Position numbers and translations under genes: made by a program
The notes under the pieces: model-generated
Databases searched by the model: none
What the model was told of the DNA's origin: nothing
What the model saw: the letters and a program-made list of their open reading frames with translations, nothing else
From: Planctomycetaceae bacterium
Lineage (GTDB): Bacteria; Planctomycetota; Planctomycetia; Pirellulales; Pirellulaceae
DNA length: 64,000 bases
Reading direction: 5' to 3'
Assembly (NCBI GenBank): GCA_027487485.1
Contig: JAIYDN010000095.1
Coordinates: 1-64,000 of the forward strand
Part shown: positions 49,805-57,175 of the stretch, piece after piece
How positions within the stretch are numbered: position 1 is the first letter of the stretch
Layout of the letters: the number at the start of each line of letters is the position of its first letter

Positions 49805-50314
49805 CTAAAAAGCTTCGTGATGAAACGGTCGTCGGTGTTCGATGGAGTTAGCGGTCTCTGGAAGGATTGGCGCCCATGCTGCGGCGACCAATCTTCTTTC
49901 GAGCGACTCGTGTTCCATGATGGCTTCGTAGAGCCGCTTCATTTGACGAAACATTTCATGAGTTTCGCTGCATAGCTTACCGCAATACTCCAGTTCATCG
50001 AGTTGTTCACTGAGCGCGGTGCACTGGAGCATCAGACTAAAGTGTTGTCCGATCGCTTTGGTGACATTTTTGTCTTGGACATCGCCGGGGCCAACGACAT
50101 ACCCAAAGGTTTCTTCCAGGCGAAACTGGCAAGACATTTGTTCGCGAAGCCTGTGCAGCAATGGGCCTGCGTTCTGCTCAATCCATTCGGCGGAGAATGG
50201 TTCTTGAGCGTAGGAACCAAGCAAGGCCACGTCTTCCCACAGGGCAACGTTGCAGTCCTTGAGTTCGTTCAAGAAAGCGTGATTGATGACGCGTGTGATT
50301 TGATCTGAAGCCAT
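49805..50314 (-). CDS. Hemerythrin-like protein
   Basis: The ATG at 50314 (GGGGGT 8 nt upstream) gives 169 residues; TTG or ATG starts further up to 50377 are less likely. The protein is all-helical, with possible metal-ligand His/Glu spaced as in hemerythrin-like bundles (LEETFGYV, IGQHFSLMLQCTALSEQL, KLYEAIMEHESLERRL, matching the E/H-x3-E/H pattern in consecutive helices). It could carry a di-iron centre for oxygen or stress sensing. The pattern is loose, so this is a tentative call. It is encoded just downstream of hemB, 112 bp away and on the same strand. Confidence 0.55.
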   Translation of the reverse strand: MASDQITRVINHAFLNELKDCNVALWEDVALLGSYAQEPFSAEWIEQNAGPLLHRLREQMSCQFRLEETFGYVVGPGDVQDKNVTKAIGQHFSLMLQCTALSEQLDELEYCGKLCSETHEMFRQMKRLYEAIMEHESLERRLVAAAWAPILPETANSIEHRRPFHHEAF

Positions 50315-50426
50315 TCCTTTACCCCCAGTAGCAATTTTTGTTTCCGAACCAGGCATTTTCTTTCTGATGGGCAGCATTTGTCAGGGTAGCGATCTTCAGA
50401 TCGGCATGCAACTATTTTGTCATTTT

Positions 50427-51455
50427 TTAAGATGCTCTGTCGCTTGAAGGGCGAAGAAATTCTGCCGCTTGTAGGGCGAAGTAGGTCAAGATGCAGGAAG
50501 CGCCGGCGCGTCGAAACGACATCAGGCTTTCCAGGATGCACGCACGTTCGTTGATGGCACCCTTCTCACTCGCGAACTTGAGCATCGCATATTCGCCTGA
50601 AACCGGGTAGGCATCAACGGGGACTTGAAAGGTGTCGTGGATGCGACGAATGATGTCCAAGTAAGGCATACCAGGCTTGACCATCACGATATCTGCACCT
50701 TCTTGAATATCCAGGGCGACTTCGCGCATGGCTTCGTCGCTGTTGGCTGGGTTCATTTGGTAGGTCTTTTTGTCCCCCCCCTTGAGGGAGCTGGCTGAGC
50801 CGACTGCGTCTCGAAAGGGGCCGTAAAATGCCGAAGCGTATTTGGCAGAGTAAGACATAATACTTACGTCGCTGAACCCAGCTTGATCAAGCGATTTTCG
50901 AATCGCGCCCACGCGTCCGTCCATCATGTCCGATGGGGCAATGATGGTCGCTCCCGCTTCGGCTTGCACCACGGCTTGCTTGCACAGAACCTCGACCGTC
51001 GCATCGTTGACTATATAGTTGTCGACCAAGAGACCATCGTGTCCATGCGAGGTGTAAGGGTCGAGTGCCACATCGCACACGATTCCAATCGACTCCCCTA
51101 ATTCGGCGGCAATGCTTCGTGTAGCACTGCACATTAGATTATTAGGGTCCAGAGCATGCTCCCCGTCGTTGGATTTTTTGAGTGCGGGGGTTACTGGAAA
51201 AAGTGCGATGGCGGAAATGCCTAGGGAGGCGGCTTGGGCTGCCGCTTGAGTCGCCAGATCGATACTGAGTCGTTCAACACCGGGCATGCTGGAGATAGGT
51301 TCGCGTCGATTCGTCCCTTCGATTACAAAAATTGGCCAAATGAGGTTTTGGGCGGAAAGATGCGTCTCTTGCAGCATTTCCCTTACCCAAGGCCAACGCC
51401 GGTTGCGACGCATGCGGGTTTGCGGGAAAGATGGAGATTGAAAGTGATCAGGCAT
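50427..51455 (-). CDS. hemB: Delta-aminolevulinic acid dehydratase (porphobilinogen synthase)
   Basis: The 342-residue enzyme joins two 5-aminolevulinate molecules into porphobilinogen. Recognisable parts are the N-terminal RMRRNRRWPWVREM, ALFPVTPALK, VCDVALDPYTSHGHDGL (metal-site region, in which cysteines are partly replaced, so a non-zinc-type site is possible), APSDMMDGRVGAIR, the Schiff-base lysines in SYSAKYASAFYGPFRDA and MVKPGMPYLD. Length is normal. It stands with the hemerythrin-like gene on the minus strand. Confidence 0.96.
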   Translation of the reverse strand: MPDHFQSPSFPQTRMRRNRRWPWVREMLQETHLSAQNLIWPIFVIEGTNRREPISSMPGVERLSIDLATQAAAQAASLGISAIALFPVTPALKKSNDGEHALDPNNLMCSATRSIAAELGESIGIVCDVALDPYTSHGHDGLLVDNYIVNDATVEVLCKQAVVQAEAGATIIAPSDMMDGRVGAIRKSLDQAGFSDVSIMSYSAKYASAFYGPFRDAVGSASSLKGGDKKTYQMNPANSDEAMREVALDIQEGADIVMVKPGMPYLDIIRRIHDTFQVPVDAYPVSGEYAMLKFASEKGAINERACILESLMSFRRAGASCILTYFALQAAEFLRPSSDRAS

Positions 51456-51548
51456 CGGAAATCACTGGTAGATAAAGAGGGCGAATCCAGATAAACTTTA
51501 AGGAATGCAAGTCTATCCTACCCACCTCTCCTGAAGAAAGTCCTTTCT

Positions 51549-52268
51549 ATGTCCAGAGTGTACCGAAATTCAGCTATTCGATCCGTTCTTGTCGGTTGCA
51601 TTGCCTCATCCGGGCTTTTCTTGCAAGCGCAAGCTCAAGACGACAAGGGCCCAGCTGTACGGAATCAGAACGCATCTGCCCCGGCTGTTCCGTCTGGCGA
51701 GGGGTGGACCAAGCTGTTCGATGGCAAAACACTGGCCGGATGGAAGCAAAAAAATGGGTGGGCAACGTATCGGATCGACGGCGATGCGATTGTTGGGGTC
51801 ACGTCCAAAGACAGCCCCAATTCGTTCCTTTGCACGGTGAAGGATTATTCCGATTTCGAACTGAAGTTTGAAGTGAATGTTGCCAACGAACTGAATTCGG
51901 GCGTACAGATTCGATCGAAGAGCATTCCAGAAAAGGATGGCGGCCGAGTTCATGGGCCTCAAGTGGAGATCGAAGCCAGCCCAGGTGAATCGGGATACGT
52001 GTACGGTGAAGCGACAGGTCGCAATTGGATCTCGCCGACTCAGCCCCCTCACGAAGCTCTGAAGAACGGTCAGTGGAATCAATACCACATCCGTGCCGTG
52101 GGAACTCGAATTCAAACTTGGATCAACGGCAAGCTGATCGAAGACATGACCGATCCACAGTCGCACTTGTCTGGTTTTATCGGCTTGCAGGTGCATGGTA
52201 TCCCATCGGATCAAGGACCATTCCAAGTCAAGTGGCGAAACATTGAGATCCGAGAAGTGAAAAAATAG
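51549..52268 (+). CDS. Secreted DUF1080 (3-keto-disaccharide hydrolase-type) protein
   Basis: The 239-residue protein has a signal peptide (MSRVYRNSAIRSVLVGCIASSGLFLQAQAQ) and a single DUF1080 domain at about 52-237: EGWTKLFDGKTLAGWKQ, NELNSGVQIRSKS, GPQVEIEASPGESGYVYGEATGRNWI, NQYHIRAVGTRIQTWINGKLIEDM. Proteins with this fold have been shown to cleave 3-keto-glucosides, and planctomycetes carry many. The next gene, 59 bp downstream, encodes a di-haem lipoprotein, so the two may work together in extracytoplasmic sugar oxidation (inference). Confidence 0.9.
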   Translation: MSRVYRNSAIRSVLVGCIASSGLFLQAQAQDDKGPAVRNQNASAPAVPSGEGWTKLFDGKTLAGWKQKNGWATYRIDGDAIVGVTSKDSPNSFLCTVKDYSDFELKFEVNVANELNSGVQIRSKSIPEKDGGRVHGPQVEIEASPGESGYVYGEATGRNWISPTQPPHEALKNGQWNQYHIRAVGTRIQTWINGKLIEDMTDPQSHLSGFIGLQVHGIPSDQGPFQVKWRNIEIREVKK

Positions 52269-52327
52269 TCTGCGTGTGGACACGCAGCGACGAAGTTGAC
52301 TCAGTACCCGTATTGATTTTGAGATTC

Positions 52328-53644
52328 ATGAAGACCTCCTTGTTTAAGTCCTCCGTTTCGGCATGCGGAATTCTTTTGGCGATATTGGCTTGCTCGGGAT
52401 GCAAGCCAGAGAATGGACCGCCGGTTTTGCATGAGCCAAACTATCTCTACACGCATGCGATCGGGACGGCCGAGGATACTGATCTCGAGAAACCTCTTGC
52501 CGACACTCAGGATTTGTTGGTCGAGTGGTTTGGTACTTTGGACGAACCCACGCTTCCACCGTTGTTGCAAGAAGAAGATTACAAAGATCTTCTATCATTG
52601 GACTTGCTCAAGAAAGCGGCTGGACCAGCGGTCGCAACCGTTGAGCCTGGCGAAACAGGCCTTTATCGCCAGCTTTGTTCTTCTTGCCATGGTGACACCG
52701 GGCAGGGACGAGGCCCGGTTGCTGCTTCTCAGAATCCGTACCCTCGTGAATTTCGCCATGGTGTGTTCAAGTACAAGAGCACACCACGTCGGTACAAGCC
52801 GTTGAAAGAGGATATCGCAAAGTCGCTCCGTCGGGGGCTTGCGGGAAGCCAGATGCCGCTGTTCGACAAATTGCCAGACGACAAGATCAACGCATTAGTC
52901 GACTACGTCATCTTCCTTTCGATCCGTGGTGAGTTCGAGCGCAAGTTGATTTACAACGCCGCCTATGAATTGGATCTTGAGAAAGATCGGGTTTATTCCG
53001 CGTCCTTGAAGATGATGCCAGACGAAACATCGAAGAAGACATTGGCATCCCAAGTCGATTCCGCAACGGAAATTTTGACAGAGATCGCTGACCTTTGGGT
53101 GGAAACACCTGATAGCCTCGAAGAATTTGACTTGCCGGATTTCCCGGTGTTTGGTTCCGAGACCGATGAGAACCGCGCTCAGCTAACGGCTTCGATTGAA
53201 AAGGGAAAGGCGTTGTTTGCGAGCGAAATATCCGCCTGTTCGAAATGCCATGGCGCAAATGCGATGGGCGAGGGAACTCAGCAACCCGACTATGACGACT
53301 GGACCAAAGACTGGACTACCAAAATTGGAATCAACCCAACGAATGTCGAAGAATTGATGCCGTTCATGGCCCGCGGTGGTATGAAGCCGCAAGCATTAAA
53401 GCCACGGAACATTGTGGAAGGGAAATTGCGCGGTGGGCGAGAGCCGATGGAGATCTATCGACGAATTCGCTACGGAATTGTTGGCTCCCCGATGCCAGCC
53501 GCCTCCGTCGTCAGTTCGCCTGATCAAACCGGTCTCCAAGAAGAGGACGTTTGGCATTTGGTTAATTACGTGCTCTCGATCGCCCAACCCGCGGAAGCAG
53601 CGCAACCAGCGAGCGAACCAAAGCAGGCCTCGCCTGGCGACTAA
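52328..53644 (+). CDS. Di-haem cytochrome c lipoprotein
   Basis: The ATG at 52328 opens a lipoprotein-type signal (LLAILACSGCK, lipid-accepting Cys at about 22 or 25) in a 438-residue protein. Two covalent haem sites are present: C117-S-S-C-H121 and C304-S-K-C-H308, the latter followed by GANAMGEGTQQPDYDDWTKDW; each sits in a small cytochrome c fold with a plausible Met ligand (SQMPLFD, SPMPAAS). An electron-transfer role at the membrane surface is expected. It may serve the DUF1080 protein encoded just before it. The frame open from 52274 lacks a signal. Confidence 0.88.
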   Translation: MKTSLFKSSVSACGILLAILACSGCKPENGPPVLHEPNYLYTHAIGTAEDTDLEKPLADTQDLLVEWFGTLDEPTLPPLLQEEDYKDLLSLDLLKKAAGPAVATVEPGETGLYRQLCSSCHGDTGQGRGPVAASQNPYPREFRHGVFKYKSTPRRYKPLKEDIAKSLRRGLAGSQMPLFDKLPDDKINALVDYVIFLSIRGEFERKLIYNAAYELDLEKDRVYSASLKMMPDETSKKTLASQVDSATEILTEIADLWVETPDSLEEFDLPDFPVFGSETDENRAQLTASIEKGKALFASEISACSKCHGANAMGEGTQQPDYDDWTKDWTTKIGINPTNVEELMPFMARGGMKPQALKPRNIVEGKLRGGREPMEIYRRIRYGIVGSPMPAASVVSSPDQTGLQEEDVWHLVNYVLSIAQPAEAAQPASEPKQASPGD

Positions 53645-53762
53645 GTCATGAAAGTAGGGGCAAATAACTAAGGTTTGAAGTAAGCCCTGACGCATCGATC
53701 CAAGTCGAAATACAATAAAAGTTCGACTAGCGACTTCCATCTCACCCACGATTCTGCACCGA

Positions 53763-55667
53763 ATGACTTCCCTACCTGATCCTGCGTTCAAGCATTCGTC
53801 CGTTGCCAGGCCGGTTTCCGGCACGAACGTCCCGGCATTTTGTTTCGAAACCATCCATGAACTTTCTCACTATGCGGCACACTTGGTCGCAGGACTTGTT
53901 CGTGAACGTGCTGCTCTTGGCCAAAAAACGGTGGTCGGTTTGCCCGCCGGTTCGACCCCGTTGACGACATTTCGCGAACTGATTCGACTCCATCGAGAAG
54001 AAGGGTTGGATTTGTCGAGTGTGGTTTTGTTCGCACTCGATGAATATTACGGGCTGCCAGCCAACAGCCCTCAATCGCATCGCGATTGGTTGCAGACTCA
54101 GTTGATGGCTCATGTGAATATTCCCGCGGACCAAGTCTTCTTTCTCGATGGCCAATTGCACGCAAGCGATGTTGAATTGCATTGCAGGCGTTACGACGAA
54201 GCCATTCAGCATGCCGGCGGATTGGATTTGGTGATCCTGGGCATTGGGATGAATGGGCACATTGGTTTCAACGAGCCTTTTTCAGTGCGACGAAGCCGAA
54301 CAAGATTGTGCACCTTGGATCCGATTACACGTCGAGGAGTCGCGAGTGATTTCTTTGGCGAGGAAAACGTTCCTACTCAAGCGTTGACCGTTGGAATGGG
54401 TGGGATTCTTTCCGCCAGACGAATTTTGCTGCTGGCCATCGGGGAACACAAAGCCAACATTGTGGTAGAGACGCTGGAAAAGCCGGTAAACGACCGTGTT
54501 CCAGCTTCGTACTTGCAAGAGCATGGCGATGTTCGAGTGTTGTTGGACGCTCCCGCTTCGTCGCTTCTTAAAGGTGCTTCCACGCCGTGGCTTCTTGGAA
54601 ATGTCGTCTGGAGCGACGATCTTATTAAGCGTGCAACGCTTTGGTTATGCAAGCAGACCGGAAAGGCGCTGCTGAAGCTGGATTCGGACGATTTCCGTGC
54701 TCATGATTTGCATCAATTGCTTCGGCATCATGGTCCTGCCGAGATTATTGCCCAGCGTGTTTTCCGATGGATGCTCGACACGATCGATTACCATCCAGCG
54801 GGCCAACAACCTAAAAAGACTCTTTGCTTCAGTCCGCATCCTGACGATGACGTGATCAGCATGGGGGGCACTCTGATCCGTTTGATCGAAGACAAGCATG
54901 AGGTTCACATCGCTTACATGACCAGCGGCAACATTGCAGTCTTCGATCACGATGCGCGCCGAGTGGCAGAACTAGTCGCTGACTACAACCAAATGTTCGG
55001 AATCGACCAAGCTCAGTCTGGCGCGCTGGCAGAACAGGTTCGGACTGCTATCCACGAAAAGAAACCTGGTCAGCCGGATTCTGATTCCATTTTGCAAATC
55101 AAGGGGCTCATTCGAAGAAGCGAGGCAAGAGCAGCCGCAATTGCGATTGGATGTCACGATTCGAATCTGCACTTCTTGGATTTGCCGTTCTATCGCACGG
55201 GTACCATTGCGAAAAAACCGGTTGGCCCCGAAGACATCGAGATCATTGAACGGCTGCTTCAAACGCTGAAGCCAGATCAGATTTATGTTGCGGGCGATTT
55301 GGCAGATCCCCATGGAACTCACCGCGTGTGTGCCGAAGCGATCTTTGCTGCCTTGATACGAATGCGAGAGCGAAACGAACCTATTCCAGATGTTTTGCTA
55401 TACCGTGGCGCTTGGCAGGAATACCCGCTGCATGAGATTGAGATTGCGGTACCGTTGAGCCCCGGCGATTTGGCTTTAAAGCGTCAATCGATATTTATGC
55501 ATGAAAGCCAAAAGGACAAAGCGCTCTTTCCTGGAAGTGACCCGCGTGAGTTTTGGCAACGCGCCGAGGATCGAAATCGGGGAACGGCCGATTCGTATAA
55601 CAAGATTGGGCTTCCCGAATTCTTTGCGTTGGAGGCGTTTGCACGTTGGAAAGGCAATCCGATCTAG
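53763..55667 (+). CDS. nagB: NagB - PIG-L fusion: glucosamine-6-phosphate deaminase with LmbE-like deacetylase
   Basis: The 634-residue protein has two domains. Residues 1-270 are NagB-like: VVGLPAGSTPLTTFREL, LFALDEYYGL with D93, and GIGMNGHIGFNEP (162-172) with the catalytic His. Residues 350-634 are a PIG-L/LmbE deacetylase: zinc motif SPHPDDD (357-363) with catalytic Asp and DPHGTHR near residue 521. The fusion could deacetylate N-acetylglucosamine derivatives and deaminate the product, in catabolism or cell-wall recycling (inference). NagB-PIG-L fusions are known in Bacteroidetes and Planctomycetes. The CDS starts 13 codons before the conserved FCFET segment, with an unremarkable ribosome site. 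Confidence 0.9.
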   Translation: MTSLPDPAFKHSSVARPVSGTNVPAFCFETIHELSHYAAHLVAGLVRERAALGQKTVVGLPAGSTPLTTFRELIRLHREEGLDLSSVVLFALDEYYGLPANSPQSHRDWLQTQLMAHVNIPADQVFFLDGQLHASDVELHCRRYDEAIQHAGGLDLVILGIGMNGHIGFNEPFSVRRSRTRLCTLDPITRRGVASDFFGEENVPTQALTVGMGGILSARRILLLAIGEHKANIVVETLEKPVNDRVPASYLQEHGDVRVLLDAPASSLLKGASTPWLLGNVVWSDDLIKRATLWLCKQTGKALLKLDSDDFRAHDLHQLLRHHGPAEIIAQRVFRWMLDTIDYHPAGQQPKKTLCFSPHPDDDVISMGGTLIRLIEDKHEVHIAYMTSGNIAVFDHDARRVAELVADYNQMFGIDQAQSGALAEQVRTAIHEKKPGQPDSDSILQIKGLIRRSEARAAAIAIGCHDSNLHFLDLPFYRTGTIAKKPVGPEDIEIIERLLQTLKPDQIYVAGDLADPHGTHRVCAEAIFAALIRMRERNEPIPDVLLYRGAWQEYPLHEIEIAVPLSPGDLALKRQSIFMHESQKDKALFPGSDPREFWQRAEDRNRGTADSYNKIGLPEFFALEAFARWKGNPI

Positions 55668-55738
55668 GCGAAGGATCGCATGGTTGCGATCATGGTTGGT
55701 GAATTCGATTCATATAGCAGGAGATGTTAAGGACGATC

Positions 55739-56566
55739 ATGAAAGTAGACGAAATCCCCAATCCATCCGCAGCTCAGCTAGCGGATTTATCGCGACAAAT
55801 CGGTTTTGTGCCGTCGGTAGTTGCCGATCCCAAAGTTCTCTCGACAGACCAAATTCGAAAGTACAACGAAGAAGGCTATTTGATGCCTTTTCAAGGCTTG
55901 GACCGCGATGAGTCCAGAGAATTGCGAGCCTTCTTTGATGGTGTATTGGCCGCCTTTATCGAACTCGGACGGACCAGCTATTCGATCAATACGGCGCATT
56001 TGCGGTTTGCTCGTATCTACGAACTGGTGCAACATCCCAAATTGGTTTCGGTGGTTGCGGACTTGCTTGGCCCCAATGTAGTTTGCTGGGGCTCGCATTT
56101 CTTTTGCAAAATGCCACGCGATGGAAAACGAGTGCCATGGCATCAGGACAGTACTTATTGGCCGCTGAGCCCAACCAAGACAGTTACCGTTTGGTTGGCC
56201 ATCGACGATGCGGACCCTGAAAATGCGAATATGAAATTCATTCCCAAGTCGCATTTGCATGGCTTGATCGACTATGACCTGACGAACGATGTCGACACGG
56301 TTCTCGATCTTGCCGTGAAGAACCCGACGTCCTATGGCGAGGGAGAGGTGGATGTCACGCTTTCTGCGGGGCAGTTTTCGGTGCATTCGGATCTACTGCT
56401 TCATGGTTCCGAAGCGAACCTATCCGATCGTCGGCGCTGCGGGCTAACCATTCGGTATGCGGCATCGGACGTGACGACTTGGTACGATTGGCACAAAAAG
56501 GGTGTCGTCGTTCGAGGTGAAAATGTCAGTGGGGCGTGGGCTAACCCACCGTGTCCTGACCACTGA
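55739..56566 (+). CDS. Phytanoyl-CoA dioxygenase (PhyH) family protein
   Basis: The ATG at 55739 (AAGGA 7 nt upstream) is preferred over the ATG at 55724, whose GGAG is only 2 nt away. The 275-residue protein has the Fe(II)/2-oxoglutarate dioxygenase facial triad: H135-x-D137 in WHQDSTYW and H222 in LLHGSEANLSDRRR, where the following Arg binds 2-oxoglutarate. The family hydroxylates a wide range of small molecules, so the substrate is open. It lies 71 bp after the NagB fusion gene, in the same direction. Confidence 0.88.
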   Translation: MKVDEIPNPSAAQLADLSRQIGFVPSVVADPKVLSTDQIRKYNEEGYLMPFQGLDRDESRELRAFFDGVLAAFIELGRTSYSINTAHLRFARIYELVQHPKLVSVVADLLGPNVVCWGSHFFCKMPRDGKRVPWHQDSTYWPLSPTKTVTVWLAIDDADPENANMKFIPKSHLHGLIDYDLTNDVDTVLDLAVKNPTSYGEGEVDVTLSAGQFSVHSDLLLHGSEANLSDRRRCGLTIRYAASDVTTWYDWHKKGVVVRGENVSGAWANPPCPDH

Positions 56567-56620
56567 GCCCGCGGCCCCAGTGGGTAACGGCGTTTAAACC
56601 TTGCGCAGCTTGGCTTTCCA

Positions 56621-56711
56621 TCGTACTCGTACTCAATGAAATGGTACTCGTACTCGAATCACGGTGGTCGAGTACGAGTACCGCTGGTGCTGAGTACGAG
56701 TACGAGTACGA
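56621..56711. repeat. Hexamer TACTCG/CGAGTA element
   Basis: Nearly the same as the core at 19955-20054: TCGTACTCGTACTCAATGAA, then GGTACTCGTACTCG, then CGAGTACGAGTACCGCTGG and GAGTACGAGTACGAGTACGA. A right-hand TTGCGCAACATC end is not found here, so this copy is broken. Confidence 0.8.
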
Positions 56712-56775
56712 AAAGCACGGTTCCTTATGAGGGATCATTGGAGCTAGATGCCTTGTGAGCGCGCCGGACAAAAGT

Positions 56776-56835
56776 GAGCCTGAGGCGCTAGCCGAGTTCG
56801 TTCGTATTGCAACAATCGGCTAGCGTCTCAGGCTC
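56776..56835. repeat. GCTAGC hairpin
   Basis: The arms GAGCCTGAGGCGCTAGCCGA and TCGGCTAGCGTCTCAGGCTC pair over 20 positions with one mismatch around a loop of about 20 nt. It is a sequence variant of the GAGCCGCGGGCGCTAGCC hairpins at 27392 and 27733. Confidence 0.8.
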
Positions 56836-57175
56836 AAAGAAACGAAAACGACTTTTGTCGGGCGCTTCCTTGTGCAGTTGGTGCCAGGCACCTGCCTTGG
56901 GCAAAAGCGTCGAACAAGATGACGATCCCGCTCATCATCGCCGATGATCTTTTGGGCGAGAATCCCTGATGGGGAGTATGACGCAATGCCGCTCGCTCTG
57001 TAGAATATGCATTCGAAGATTTAGCGTGAGTCTTGAGCGTCGTCTCTCATAAAATTGAGATTTCGAGTGGACTTGCCGTCGACGAAATCCTCTCGCAGTT
57101 GCATGTTCCCGCGGCGTTCTTGGGATGAGATGACTTGTCGACTTCAATCAATTTAGTCTATCCGGGGAGTTAACA

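Larger units (their letters stand above)
56567..57175. repeat. 609-bp spacer with hexamer element and GCTAGC hairpin
   Basis: It holds a hexamer element (56621-56711), preceded by TTGCGCAGCTTGGCTTTCC, the remnant of the left MITE-like end, and a GAGCCTGAGGCGCTAGCCG hairpin (56776-56835). The part from about 56840 to 57175 contains no repeat I recognise and no convincing gene; it ends with the ribosome site of the sulfatase. Confidence 0.75.

Noticed and set aside
56840-57175. Small open frame opposite the sulfatase promoter region (56935-57147, minus)
   Set aside because: No ribosome site or recognisable composition; likely non-coding promoter DNA.
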